This document shows, one piece after another, positions 1 to 11,699 of a stretch of 64,000 nt of DNA. The translations under genes were made by a program, and so were the position numbers. Within the stretch, counting starts at the first letter, position 1, and every line of letters begins with the position of its first letter. The notes under the pieces are model-generated. The model ran no database searches, was not told the origin of the DNA, and was given only the letters and a program-made list of their open reading frames with translations. This DNA is from Caprella mutica (taxonomy: Eukaryota > Arthropoda > Malacostraca > Amphipoda > Caprellidae): positions 310,001 through 374,000 of the forward strand of contig CANNZV010000430.1 in NCBI GenBank assembly GCA_947561585.1. Direction: 5' to 3'.

Positions 1-1020
1 GGGAAGGATTAACTCGAGAAAAAAAAGAAAATAATGATTGGAACATTGACCCTTGGTTTATTCTTGAGATTTAAGTCACAGAAAATTAGTACATAAGAAA
101 AAATATGAAATGGCACTTTTTTCTTGAAGAATTCCAATATTTTTTCCATTCCATTATTTTTTTATGAAAAAAAACTTTAAACTAATTTTTACATAAAAAC
201 AAACAATTGAACTAATTTAGGTAAATATGAAAAAAATCAATCATTTTTTCCATTTTCGTAAAAAATTGAATATTTGAAAAAAAATTTACTATTTTTTATG
301 AAAATATTTCATCATTCCTCAAAAAATAAATTCCCTTATTTCTTGAAAAAATTGCATCATTATTTATGAAAAAATTGCATTATTTTTTTCATAAAAAAAT
401 TGCACTTGTTTTTTGAAAATATCCATATTTATTTTTTTATGAAAAAATCCAATATTTTTTTTATCAAAAAAATCCACCTTTTTTATAAAACTATATTTTC
501 CGTTGAGAAATATGCATTTAGCTGCATAATGTGTGCGAAATGGCAATATAGCATTTCACAGTGACTACACCATCACGATATGAGTAATAACATCACGAAT
601 AGACACACATTAAACACTGCAATGAGTCGTGATGAGGGAATAAAGGGAACACTGATAAAAGGGAGGAAGGAAGGAATGGAGAAAGTGGAAATTTTTTTAA
701 TTTAATGGAAAATTTCGTTCCAGTTTTCTGTTAATTTTGGTAAAAATTAGTTAATTTTATGAATTTATAGTCTTATATTTATAGCAATTTTGATTGAGTA
801 AACTGGTTTTTTTACTCTGTTCAAGTGACTAACTCATTATCATCAAAAGAACGGTATAAAATATTGAAGATTATTTTTTAAATTGAGATAATTTTTCAGT
901 TTTGATTTAAAAAATTGATGTGAGGCAAACATCTCATTTGAAAATGGATACTCTTTTTCGAAGCACTTTTTTTACATAAAAATTTTAGTAGTGAATTATC
1001 GTCACAGTTATGGAGGTTAG
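1..1020. other. A/T-rich non-coding DNA with degenerate A-run repeats
   Basis: Positions about 60-530 consist of loosely repeated A-runs and T-runs with motifs such as GAAAAAATTGCATTATT. No stable period can be read. The only open frame here (364-546, minus) is lysine/phenylalanine-rich and simply reflects the A/T runs. The rest to 1020 is unremarkable AT-rich sequence with no gene signal that I can see. Confidence 0.7.
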
Positions 1021-1154
1021 AAAGGGGCCCACAGGGGTAGAGCCCCTAGTGTGACCAAAGGACAAAGAACTCTAATTCACTCATTATTCACACTATCAAC
1101 AATTTAGCGTGATGGACATGTGTGACAGACAGACATGGCACGCTATAGCATGTT

Positions 1155-2456
1155 GTAGGGTAATGTAACAGTTACCGTTCATACTCAGTTACCGTTCATA
1201 CTCAGTTACCGTTCATACTCAGTTACCGTTCATACTCAGTTACCGTTCATACTCAGTTACCGTTCATACTCAGTTACCGTTCATACTCAGTTACCGTTCA
1301 TACTCAGTTACCGTTCATACTCAGTTACCGTTCATACTCAGTTACCGTTCATACTCAGTTACCGTTCATACTCAGTTACCGTTCATACTCAGTTACCGTT
1401 CATACTCAGTTACCGTTCATACTCAGTTACCGTTCATACTCAGTTACCGTTCATACTCAGTTACCGTTCATACTCAGTTACCGTTCATACTCAGTTACCG
1501 TTCATACTCAGTTACCGTTCATACTCAGTTACCGTTCATACTCAGTTACCGTTCATACTCAGTTACCGTTCATACTCAGTTACCGTTCATACTCAGTTAC
1601 CGTTCATACTCAGTTACCGTTCATACTCAGTTACCGTTCATACTCAGTTACCGTTCATACTCAGTTACCGTTCATACTCAGTTACCGTTCATACTCAGTT
1701 ACCGTTCATACTCAGTTACCGTTCATACTCAGTTACCGTTCATACTCAGTTACCGTTCATACTCAGTTACCGTTCATACTCAGTTACCGTTCATACTCAG
1801 TTACCGTTCATACTCAGTTACCGTTCATACTCAGTTACCGTTCATACTCAGTTACCGTTCATACTCAGTTACCGTTCATACTCAGTTACCGTTCATACTC
1901 AGTTACCGTTCATACTCAGTTACCGTTCATACTCAGTTACCGTTCATACTCAGTTACCGTTCATACTCAGTTACCGTTCATACTCAGTTACCGTTCATAC
2001 TCAGTTACCGTTCATACTCAGTTACCGTTCATACTCAGTTACCGTTCATACTCAGTTACCGTTCATACTCAGTTACCGTTCATACTCAGTTACCGTTCAT
2101 ACTCAGTTACCGTTCATACTCAGTTACCGTTCATACTCAGTTACCGTTCATACTCAGTTACCGTTCATACTCAGTTACCGTTCATACTCAGTTACCGTTC
2201 ATACTCAGTTACCGTTCATACTCAGTTACCGTTCATACTCAGTTACCGTTCATACTCAGTTACCGTTCATACTCAGTTACCGTTCATACTCAGTTACCGT
2301 TCATACTCAGTTACCGTTCATACTCAGTTACCGTTCATACTCAGTTACCGTTCATACTCAGTTACCGTTCATACTCAGTTACCGTTCATACTCAGTTACC
2401 GTTCATACTCAGTTACCGTTCATACTCAGTTACCGTTCATACTCAGTTACCGTTCA
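1155..2456. repeat. 17-bp minisatellite, about 76 near-identical copies
   Basis: The unit is CAGTTACCGTTCATACT, repeated without visible variation from 1169 to 2456. The array opens with TAGGGTAATGTAACAGTTAC. The single-copy sequence just after the array (2487-2512) carries almost the same start, TAGGGTAAAGTAACAGTTAC followed by CGTTCACTCC. The unit therefore looks amplified from the end of a short TIR element (see 2487-2641). Homogeneity implies recent expansion. Confidence 0.97.
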
Positions 2457-2486
2457 CTCCATGTATTACTATTAATATAACATGTT

Positions 2487-2641
2487 ATAGGGTAAAGTAA
2501 CAGTTACCGTTCACTCCCTCTATTCATATCATTACCGTAAAACTAGAGATGCCGTAAAGAAAACTCAAACAAATTACAATAGTTCCACAGAGATAGTAAC
2601 GGTGATATAGGAGGTACACGGTAATATGGTATTTACCCTAC
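2487..2641. mobile_element. MITE-like element with TAGGGTAAA...TTTACCCTA ends
   Basis: The left end reads TAGGGTAAAGTAACAGTTAC and the right end reads CGGTAATATGGTATTTACCC followed by TA. The two ends are imperfect inverted complements over about 22 bp. A related pair of ends occurs at 37965-38103. It is about 155 bp long with no coding capacity. The neighbouring 17-bp array carries the same left end. Confidence 0.5.
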
Positions 2642-3495
2642 TTAGTAACATTGCCGTGTATCTGTATTTAAATGTTTTAATTTAAAAAAAAAATTAAAAC
2701 AGTTTTCAAATTAGTCGTGTTTAATTAATTTATTTAAAGACGGTTAAAAAAAAAAAAGTCGTGTTTTACCTTATAAAGAATATAACCTTTATACCAAAGG
2801 TTAATTTTTCTGTTGGTACACACGTGTCCCACACCGCGTTTAACGTGTTAAAATCACACACTTTCTCACAGTTCAAAATACCAAACCAGTTTCAGAGCAT
2901 TTCTCTCAGATTTTATTTCAAAGAATATATAAAGGCAATTAAAACGCCCACACTGAGTATAATTAACAAAAGGAATTATGATGTATAATGATATAGAATG
3001 CTAAAGATTTAAAGTATATAAAAAGAACCTTTAACATTTAACTAAATCGAAGAATTTATTTAAAGCTCTTACAACGGACAGTACATGTACCGGAAAATGT
3101 GTCCGCTATGCCGATCAATGGACGCTATGTGTGACTGAGGTTTAACTTCAGTTGGGGATTTAAACTTTAAAGTTTTCTTTAAGGGGACAGTTCCCGGGAA
3201 AAATGGCAAAGTTAAAGAAAGAAAAAATTATTGTGTAAATAGATGTTTTAACCTTCTAATAGTGTGTGCAAAATATCAGAGCTCTCATGTTACTCTAAAC
3301 CCCTGGGTAGAGGGAGAAAGGGAAAAGGGGACCGGGGGGTAGGGAGTCAATATGTACTCTAAAAACCAACCCTCAGCCAATTATAATTCGTAATAATTAA
3401 TTACCTCGCAATATCTGATATCTAACGTGCCACTAATCAGATGCACACTAAGGTATGCCCCTCAGTTACCCGCAAACCTTCACAGGAGTCGTATG
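2642..3495. other. Non-coding, no gene recognised
   Basis: AT-rich single-copy sequence. The short open frame at 2761-2988 has no recognisable motif. There is a G-rich stretch at 3300-3345 with several GGG/GGGG runs. I see no exon-like splice context. Confidence 0.5.
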
Positions 3496-3499
3496 CAGC

Positions 3500-3960
3500 G
3501 TGTCAGATTACCAAACTTTGAATGGGATTTTCTATTAGTTCAGAAATCTAAAAATCTCGTAATTCAAAAGCCTGAGGCGTATACAATTTTGAAGCTACGT
3601 CATTGCGATTTATTGCATTCGATTCAACCCGGAATTCTCTACAAACTTTGGAAGAGTTTTATTTAATTTTTTAATTATTTTTCAAAATATTGAATTTTGA
3701 AATTTATATTTTTTCAAAAAAAAAAATTTCACTAAAAATTTCAATAATTCGAAAAATCAAAAAAACGCTTCCACAGTTTGTAGAAAATCTTGTGGAGAAT
3801 CGAATGCAAAAAATCATAATGTCATAGCTACAAAATTGTGGTATCCATTTATTAATTTACACACTGTTCGAAATTTGTTTGAAATTCGAATATCTAGTTT
3901 TCTATGGGTAGAATCGGAAAAATGTCATGACACAAAAACACCGTAGCTTCAATAATAAAA
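3500..3960. mobile_element. Foldback (long inverted repeat) element
   Basis: The left arm at about 3570-3655 contains GCATTCGATTCAACCCGG and CTACAAACTTTGGAAG. The right arm at about 3769-3845 is its imperfect reverse complement, containing CTTCCACAGTTTGTAG and GAATCGAATGC. The arms are about 75 bp and the A/T-rich loop about 110 bp. The outer limits are uncertain. The open frame at 3427-3666 covers the left arm and is not a gene. Confidence 0.6.
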
Positions 3961-4059
3961 AAACTTTTCAAAATCTGGGAACGGTCTTAACAGCATTTCA
4001 AAGAAACGAGAGACCATATGCTGTAACAGTTATACTTATACCTGTACTTAGATAGCAAT

Positions 4060-4532
4060 AACACTAGCCAAAATGCTAGGTAGGACTAGCACTAGCCAAT
4101 GCTAGGTAGTAATAGCACTAGCCAATGCTAGGTAGGTATAGCACTAGCCAAAATGCTAGGTAGGACTAGCACTAGCCAATGCTAGGTAGTAATAGCACTA
4201 GCCAATGCTAGGTAGGTATAGCACTAGCCAAAATGCTAGGTAGGACTAGCACTAGCCAATGCTAGGTAGTAATAGCACTAGACAATGCTAGGTAGGTATA
4301 GCACTAGCCAAAATGCTAGGTAGGACTAGCACTAGCCAATGCTAGGTAGTAATAGCACTAGCCAATGCTAGGTAGGTATAGAACTAGCCAAAATGCTAGG
4401 TAGGACTAGCACTAGCCAATGCTAGGTAGTAATAGCACTAGCCAATGCTAGGTAGTAATAGCACTAGCCAATGCTAGGTACGTATAGCACTAGCCAATGC
4501 TAGGAAGGTATAGAATTAGCCAATGCTAGGTA
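4060..4532. repeat. CTAGC-rich array with 80-bp higher-order unit
   Basis: Monomers of about 26-29 bp carry the inverted pair CTAGCC-AATG-CTAG, so each can form a small stem. Three monomer types (ending TAGGAC, TAGTAA, TAGGTA) alternate, giving an 80-bp period (compare 4141, 4221, 4301). The last copies lose the order. Confidence 0.93.
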
Positions 4533-4815
4533 ATTGTTTAGTTGTTCACAGCGTGCGCAAGACATCTCTGTAATATCAACTGATTGATAGCGATAAGAAA
4601 CAGTCTGAAGATAAAATCTACTGATGTGCCAGGTTGTAAAGTTCCATGTTCTAACGTTCCATGTGTTCCATGTCCTAACGTTCCATGTGACCTATGGTAC
4701 ATGGTTGATTTCACAGACTGGAAAATGGCCGTGCGTGAAAGGTGAAAAAAATGACTATTTTAATTAGCTATCATAAGACGCTTCAGAACTGACAATGATT
4801 GATGTTAGCGGGGCC

Positions 4816-4845
4816 AGACTTGATCTCCTATGACCCCACCATAAT
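4816..4845. repeat. Single copy of the CCCCACCATAA repeat core
   Basis: CTCCTATGACCCCACCATAA occurs once here, outside any array. The same core builds the array at 6472-6875 and, slightly altered, the array at 61531-62972. It may represent the dispersed source sequence. Confidence 0.6.
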
Positions 4846-5103
4846 ATTCTCACTAGGCATTAACATCTAACCCCTTTGTGGAAAGTTAATTTAGTGTATA
4901 TTTTAACTGATGGACAGACCGAGAAAAAGGTGATATGGTCAAAATGGCTAACTAGTTTATGGGTAGGTTCCTGGTTATCAGACAGTTCCACATCTTCGAG
5001 CATATAAGAAAACTGTACAATATTTCTTAATCAACTCAATATTGTAATCATCATATATATGATTAACTGTTTAATTTACAAGTCTTTTCTTGTGCTTTTG
5101 TGT

Positions 5104-5263
5104 AGGGTTATGACTATATGCTTTAAAAATCTTAAGAATATCACAGACGAAATGGTATCGAATACTATATACCGCTGGTGTAAAACAATTCAATACTCTT
5201 TAATGCTCTCCGTCTATAATATTTTTAGGATCTATGATTTTAAAAGGGTACTGTCACAATCCT
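5104..5263. mobile_element. 160-bp MITE, family A (copy 1)
   Basis: The ends read AGGGTTATGACTATATGC and TACTGTCACAATCCT. They are imperfect inverted repeats (consensus GGTTGTGACAATATGCTTTT). The interior has GAATACTATATACCGCTGG and CTCTTTAATGCTCTCCGTC. Other copies lie at 9156-9312, 31946-33266 (split), 43923-44096 and 45649-45813. It is non-coding; no transposase gene of this family is in the window. Confidence 0.8.
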
Positions 5264-5264
5264 G

Positions 5265-5457
5265 CTTATAAGTATTTTTCTCGTGGTTTTCGACCCCCAA
5301 TCTTCCAAATGCTTTTAAATATTTTTCTGGTGGATTTCGACCACCTCTCTTCCGAATGCTTATAAGTATCTTCTGGTAGCTTTCGACCACTTCTCATCCA
5401 AATGCTTAAAGTCTTTTTCAAGTAGGTTTTCGACCACTTCTCTTGCGAATGCACTTG
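5265..5457. repeat. Degenerate tandem repeat, about 3 copies
   Basis: Three diverged copies of roughly 60 bp share TTTCGACCACTTCTC and AATGCTTA. The divergence suggests an old array. The minus-strand open frame over it (5266-5454) shows the same periodicity and no known domain. Confidence 0.6.
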
Positions 5458-5721
5458 ACGAGGAGAGAGAGTCAGAGTGCCAGGGCTAATTCATTTATCA
5501 GGTGGAGGGGTAATTCAATTACTGTCAGTCAGAGGTCGTGCTCTACGGTGGTTCAAGAGCTAAAATCTGCTGCAATCTAGCCACTATTTATAGCTGCCTG
5601 CAGTCCAAACATCTTACATTTAATAGAGAGGTAATAAAGTATAGAAAGAAATGGATTGAGCAGCAGTTCAGAGTGAAGATTCCAAACATTGTAGAAAAAT
5701 AAAGAATTCAATTTGAAACAT

Positions 5722-5986
5722 AGGATAAATTACGAATTACCGATCAGTTTCTCATTTTCGGTCATGTATGTCAAAACGTTAAAATAATTTTCTTCAATTT
5801 ATATTTGTTATCTATGATATCTGTCGGTATCATGTATACCAATTAAAATGAAGTTATTGACACGAAAATTAGTATCCATGATACCTACAGGTATCATGGA
5901 TATCAATTAAAATTAAATAATAATTATATCGTTTTTTCTTATATGACCGAAGATATGAAACCGACCGATAATTCGTAACTTACCCT
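5722..5986. mobile_element. Foldback MITE, family B (copy 1)
   Basis: The ends read AGGATAAATTACGAATTACC and GATAATTCGTAACTTACCC, which are inverted complements. The family consensus end is TAGGGTAAGTTCCGAATTAT followed by CGGTCAGTACTACATTTTCGG. The centre holds GGTATCATG/CATGATACC palindromes. Family B is the most abundant mobile element here, with about ten full or partial copies. Confidence 0.8.
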
Positions 5987-6248
5987 AGATCACCGCCTTT
6001 AATTATAGCAGAGTTTTTTAATTACGATGCCGAGGGTGTCGATTCACTATCTTTAAAATGTTCTCACTGTGAGGTGTCCCTAAGTCCTTTGAGTGTCCTT
6101 ATATGTCCATATTAATTGCAGGAGTCCACAGAGGACCTTTTCTTCTATCACGAAGTCCCTTTTGGTTTCTGCTCATTATTTCTGCTCATGTAAAGAAGCC
6201 ATTGAATCTCGGGCAATTGTTAGAATTTGGATATAATGAGGTATTTAA

Positions 6249-6476
6249 AGGGGAAGCTATGGTGGGGCCATAGGAGATATAAAGGGGTAGTTATGGTGGG
6301 GCCATAGGAGATAAAAAGGGGTAGTTATGGTGGGGCCATAGGAGATAAAAGGGATAGTTATGGTGGGGCCATAGGAGATAAAAAGGGATAGTTATGGTGG
6401 GGCCATAGGAGATAAAAAGGGGTAGTTATGGTGGGGCCATAGGAGATAAAAGGGATAGTTATGGTGGGGCCATAAC
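6249..6476 (+). repeat. 34-bp minisatellite, forward orientation
   Basis: About seven copies of a 33-35 bp unit containing TAGTTATGGTGGGGCCATAG and GGAGATAAAA. The array ends exactly where the opposed array begins; the junction reads ATGGTGGGGCCATAACTATC. Confidence 0.95.
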
Positions 6477-6875
6477 TATCTCTATCAATCTTCTATGACC
6501 CCACCATAACTATCTCTATCAATCTTCTATGACCCCACCATAACTCTCGTTAATCTTCTATGACCCCACCATAACTATCTCTATCAATCTTCTATGACCC
6601 CACCATAACTATCTCTATCAATCTTCTATGACCCCACCATAACTATCTCTATCAATCTTCTATGACCCCACCATAACTATCTCTATCAATCTTCTATGAC
6701 CCCACCATAACTCTTGTTAATCTTCTATGGCCCCACCATAACTATCTCTATCAATATTCTATGACCCCACCATAACTATCTCTCTCAATCTTCTATGACC
6801 CCACCATAACTATCTCTCTCAATCTTCTATGACCCCACCATAACTATCTCTCTCAATCTTCTATGACCCCACCAT
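6472..6875 (-). repeat. 34-bp minisatellite, inverted orientation
   Basis: About twelve copies of a 34-bp unit containing TCTATGACCCCACCATAACT and TCTCTATCAATCT. Reverse-complemented, it matches the preceding array in its core and period. The two arrays together form one large head-to-head inverted repeat. Confidence 0.95.
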
Positions 6876-7111
6876 ACCATAATCTGTAACTACAACCCAA
6901 GTGCAAATAAGAGCAACTCCATTGCGCAATAGCCATGGTAGATTAAGGTGGGCAGTTTCCCGAGATATAAATATGGATGCGGGGGTTGAGCGAAGTGAAA
7001 TATGATTCCATTGTACTTAGTTTGGGGGAAAGATTGAAAAATGGTTCATAATTTGCGTTACTCATTGCAATTTATGAAGAGGTGGAATGTGCATGTGCGG
7101 AATAGGAAATA

Positions 7112-7198
7112 GATGGGGGTGAGGGGGAAGGAGTGGGGGTGAGGGGGGATTGATGGGGGTGAGGGGGATGGAGTGGGGGATTGATGGGGGTTTAGATG
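7112..7198. repeat. G-rich tandem repeat
   Basis: Several copies of GATGGGGGTGAGGGGGA, about 20 bp each. The plus strand carries many runs of five or more G, so G-quadruplex formation is possible. The minus-strand open frame (7062-7259) is proline/histidine-rich because of the C-runs and is not considered a gene. Confidence 0.85.
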
Positions 7199-7265
7199 GG
7201 CAAAGGAGAGTGAAATGATAGGGAATGCATAATCGCATCAGTGTTAATTTCCAAGACACACTACA

Positions 7266-7498
7266 TTGACTCGTTATTTTAATTGGTATCCATGATACCT
7301 ACTGAGTACTGATATCATGGATACCAATTAAAAGTAGAGTAAGTTCCGAATTATCGGTCAGTACTACATTTTCGGTCATATAAGAAAAAACAATTTACAG
7401 ATTATTTTTATATAGCACTGTGTAATAATAATAATGACAATTTAATAATAAATAAGATCGAAAATGTGAAACCGTTCGAAAACTCGTAACTTGCGCTA
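7266..7498. mobile_element. Foldback MITE, family B (copy 2, rearranged)
   Basis: A palindromic core (ATTGGTATCCATGATACC and its complement, 7273-7333) comes first. It is followed by GTAAGTTCCGAATTATCGG and later by the complementary end ACTCGTAACTTGC. The core lies outside the terminal repeats rather than between them, so the copy is rearranged or two copies are fused. Confidence 0.7.
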
Positions 7499-7611
7499 GT
7501 ACACGACAATACGGTTAATGTAGGTACATATAAGAATTTTTATTAAAAAAATAGAAAAATCTGACAGAAATGGATAGAAAGACGGAGAGAAAACAGAGAA
7601 ATGTGGTAAGA

Positions 7612-8850
7612 TATGTAGGCTGTGAGATGTAGGGAATGTAGGCTATGAGATGGAGGCAATGTAGGCTGTGAGATGTAGGGAATGTAGGCTATGAGATGGA
7701 GGCAATGTAGGCTGTGAGATGTAGGGAATGTAGGCTATGAGATGGAGGGAATGTAGGCTATGAGATGGAGGCAATGTAGGCTGTGAGATGTAGGGAATGT
7801 AGGCTGTGAGATGGAGGCAATGTAGGCTGTGAGATATAGGCAATGTAGGCTATGAGATGGAGGCAATGTAGGCTGTGAGATGGAGGCAATGTAGGTTGTG
7901 AGATGGAGGCAATGTAGGCTATGAGATGTAGGCAATGTAGGCTCTGAGATGAAGGCAATGTAGGCTCTGAGATGGAGGCAATGTAGGCTGTGAGCTGTAG
8001 GCAATGTAGGCTATGAGATGGAGGCAATGTAGGCTCTGAGATGGAGGCAATGTAGGCTATGAGATGGAGGCAATGTAGGCTGTGAGATGGAGGCAATGTA
8101 GGCTGTGAGATGGAGGCAATGTAGGCTGTGAGATGGAGGCAATGTAGGCTGTGAGATGGAGGAAATGTAGGCTATGAGATGTAGGCAATGTAGGCTGTGA
8201 GATGTAGGGAATGTAAGCTATGAGATGGAGGCAATGTAGGCTGTGAGATGTAGGCAATGTAGGCTATGAGATGGAGGCAATGTAGGCTGTGAGATGTAGG
8301 CAATGTAGGCTATGAGATGGAGGCAATGTAGGCTGTGAGATGGAGGCAATGTAGGCTGTGAGATGGAGGCAATGTAGGCTATGAGATGTAGGCAATGTAG
8401 GCTCTGAGATGTAGGCAATGTAGGCTCTGAGATGGAGGCAATGTAGGCTCTGAGATGGAGGCAATGTAGGCTGTGAGCTGTAGGCAATGTAGGCTGTGAG
8501 CTGTAGGCAATGTAGGCTCTGAGATGGAGGCAATGTAGGCTGTGAGATGGAGGCAATGTAGGCTCTGAGATGGAGGCAATGTAGGCTCTGAGATGGAGGC
8601 AATGTAGGCTGTGAGCTGTAGGCAATGTAGGCTCTGAGATGGAGGCAATGTAGGTTGTGAGATGGAGGCAATGTAGGCTATGAGATGGAGGCAATGTAGG
8701 CTCTGAGATGGAGGCAATGTAGGCTGTGAGCTGTAGGCAATGTAGGCTCTGAGATGGAGGCAATGTAGGCTGTGAGATGGAGGCAATGTAGGCTCTGAGA
8801 TGGAGGCAATGTAGGCTGTGAGCTGTAGGCAATGTAGGCTCTGAGATGGA
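7612..8850. repeat. 23-bp minisatellite, about 54 copies
   Basis: The unit contains GATGGAGGCAATGTAGGC followed by TGTGA. Variants alternate GAGATGGAGG, GAGATGTAGG and GAGCTGTAGG, and CTATGAG, CTGTGAG and CTCTGAG. Overlapping minus-strand open frames (up to 204 residues, rich in SLHCLHL and AYIASIS) are produced by the period and shift frame each unit; no gene is inferred. Confidence 0.97.
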
Positions 8851-9155
8851 GAGATTTAGGTAGGCTCGTAAAGGCTTTAACTCTGTGTTACAACAGACAT
8901 CAGACCAGCATCTTTACGATGATGTTTGGATGCTAATTCTACCGAAAATGAAGGCAAAATGTACCGAAAATGAAGGCAACCCATCATTGTGGGGATATGA
9001 AGGAATTTCTGAAACCGACTATGTGTGGCAAAAGGGTACACGCCTCGATGAAATAAAAATTGCATTTTAACGTATTTTCGACTGTAATGATATGTAATCA
9101 GTAGGGTTGTGTTGGTTGTGTACTAGGAAAGGGGGTGTTAACTTGAGTCATAAAT

Positions 9156-9312
9156 AGGGTTGAGACAATATGCTTTTAAAATCATAGAGATTATCACAGA
9201 CGAAATGGTATCGAATACTATATACCGCTGGTGTAGAACCATTCAATACTCTTTAATTCTCTCCGTCTATAACATTTTCAGGTCCATGATTTTAAAAGCA
9301 TATTGTAACAAC
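9156..9312. mobile_element. MITE, family A (copy 2)
   Basis: The left end is AGGGTTGAGACAATATGC. The interior has GAATACTATATACCGCTGG and CTTTAATTCTCTCCGTC. The right end TTTAAAAGCATATTGTAACA is complementary to the left end. Non-coding. Confidence 0.8.
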
Positions 9313-9480
9313 TATAATAATTTTGCTATTTTATTTAGCATAAGGTTGAATTTCTATTCAATTTATTAACATACTAGCCTTTACATCATTTTCTATAGTT
9401 TTTATAACCCCTATCTAGTATACCGAGTCAAAGACTTTTCCTCTTTTTCTGAAAGGCGTAACGTACGTACGAAACACAAA
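9313..9480 (+). repeat. Dispersed repeat, copy 1 of an inverted pair
   Basis: The segment from TTTAGCATAAGGTTGAAT to CTGAAAGGCGTAACGTACG matches, as a reverse complement, about 150 bp at 46725-46870. Both copies share ACATCATTTTCTATAGTTT. It abuts MITE copy 2. Its class is unknown. Confidence 0.65.
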
Positions 9481-10074
9481 CAGGTTGATTTAATATACTA
9501 ATTACCAATAATTTACTTTAATAAAATCAACTTTATTTAGTAATCCTACACTAAATAAAGTACTGAAAACAACTCAAAGTATATTTTTGTAGAACCATAC
9601 CTATTTTTATTACTTTAGTCAATTTTAAATAGTTAATTTATCCTAAATTCTATTTTATTCTTTTTATTTCATAATATCATAAAAAAATTATCTTCTATAA
9701 ATTTTATTTTATATATATAAATTTTGATAAATTTATTTAAATACATTCATTTTACAAAAATTTATTTAAATAAATTTATTTTTCAAAAAAAAAAAATTTA
9801 TTTTGATATAAAATTTTATTCAACAACATTATTAATTCATATAAGTTTCACTCACCACCAATTCATACCTAGAAAATGCATTAGAGCAAGCATCATCAGC
9901 AGCTCTATTTTCTGAAACACTCTAAACACATGCATCTGAATAAGAGTGAGAGCTTAACAAAGTAAACACTGCCAATGGAATCAATCATCAGAACAAATAA
10001 ACTCTCCCGATGGAAACTAAATAAACACACTATCTTAAACACAATGCAAAGCTAGAAACTAAGGCTACAAAAAG
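9481..10074. other. A/T-rich non-coding stretch
   Basis: Runs of ATTTATTTAAATA and AAATTTATT dominate 9690-9850. No gene, tandem array or clear terminal repeats are visible. Confidence 0.5.
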
Positions 10075-10077
10075 GTG

Positions 10078-10475
10078 GAGCGCGTACCTTTCGCCGCCGC
10101 TTATAAATGACCTTGACCAATGACCATCCAATAATCCTTTATGAAAAAAAAATGTCCATAATCCATTAAATGGACATTAATCCATAATCAATAAAATGTC
10201 CATTTACAAATGAAATGTCCATTATGAAATGTCCAATGTCCATAAACTTTGACATTGACCAATCGTCCCACCAAATTTCAGGCCATTTAGTTGAATACTT
10301 TTTGAGTTATTACCTCCGCAGAAAGCGGAAGGTTATATTTTAGACGGCATTCATTTATCATCTTGTTATTCGCATAACTCAAAAAGTATTCAACCAAATT
10401 GCCTGAAATTTGCTGAGACGAAGCGATCCGGTCAAAGGTCAAGGTCAATTATAACTCAATTATAATGGGATGGTC
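10078..10475. mobile_element. SINE-like element, two opposed copies
   Basis: A head (GAGCGCGTACC, CGCCGCCGCTTATAAATGAC) reads forward from 10078. It is interrupted by a small AATGTCCAT-rich patch at 10148-10250 and resumes as GACCAATCGTCCCACC. A second copy on the opposite strand begins at about 10305 (ACCTCCGCAGAAAGCGG) and runs to GGTCAAGGTCAATT. Other copies lie at 24729, 25163, 31504, 40446 and 44980. Confidence 0.7.
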
Positions 10476-11695
10476 AAGGTGTAAATACAGTTAAGTTAAA
10501 CACATTTAATTAGAAACTCTAATTATAATGAAAAATTATTAACATTGATTAGCTATCAGTTTCTTTTTATACTGAGCCGTGTCAATCAGTCGGTCGGTCT
10601 GTCCGTCACAAAATGGGTTAAACAGTCATGCAAAACTAATAATTTGCGGTCGAATGATTAATACGGGGTCATATACCGTAATATTGAAAAATAAAATAAA
10701 AACTTTTTTTATGAATTTTCAAAGTTCGTAAACCCATTATGATTTTATTAATTGAATTAATTAATTATACTAGTTATATATAAATCATATGATTATATTT
10801 CTCAGGAGAAAATACAGATGGTTAAGGAGGTCTAAAACAGTTATCCATCTAAGTCATAACTAACCACTTACATATGATGGATGTGACGATGGCTACTGAT
10901 CATTAGATCGTAGTTTAGATCATTAGATCGTAAATAGATCATTAGAGATCGTAGTTACGACACGCGATCTTCAGAAAATAATACATCAAACTATATGTTT
11001 TATAAAGAGAAACCTATGTATGATAGTAAATACATTGTTTTTATAAAGACCACCACAGTTTTATATAGTTAGAAAACAAATAATTTATAAAAAATATCGG
11101 TTCAAAGATTATTAGTATAAAATAAATATTTCTAATAACACTATTTTCATTTTTTTTTTCTAAAATAAAAAAGGAAAATTAAAAAATATTTTTTTTTATA
11201 GAAAAAAATCATAAGAATTGATTAATATTAAAATATAATAAAATAGTAATATCATTTGAGAGAATAATAGACAAATTAATCTGGTATTTATAGTTTCTAA
11301 CCAGTTAAATGTATTATCACCCAGACCCTAAAAACATTATAATATTATGCAAAATATCTATCAACATCTCAGTAAAAACTAGTTTGTTTTGATAATCAAA
11401 ATTTGTGAGAACGAGATACTAGTGATAGAATTTAAAGGTACCTAGATTAGAAAATGTGACATTTATTGCAAGATTGAATAGGGAAGATATATGATAAGAT
11501 ATATGATAAAATATAGAGAACATTAACATAATTGTATTTAACAAGAAATAAGTTTCAAGTTTAAACATTTGAATTTAAATGTAATATCAAATAATTTTCT
11601 AAATCACTTTAGAACTAAAATTCAATATTAAATTCAATATTTCTATTTTATTTAAATAAAAAAATGATGAACATTTTTCCATATTTGTACAGTTA
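10476..11695. other. Non-coding AT-rich DNA
   Basis: The text holds a small triplicate of GATCATTAGATCGTA at 10897-10950 and otherwise A/T-rich single-copy sequence. No open frame above about 60 codons and no exon-like island were seen. Confidence 0.5.
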
Positions 11696-11699
11696 CAGT

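Noticed and set aside
1169..2456. CRISPR-like regular repeat
   Set aside because: Units are directly adjacent with no unique spacers; the same holds for all arrays in the window.
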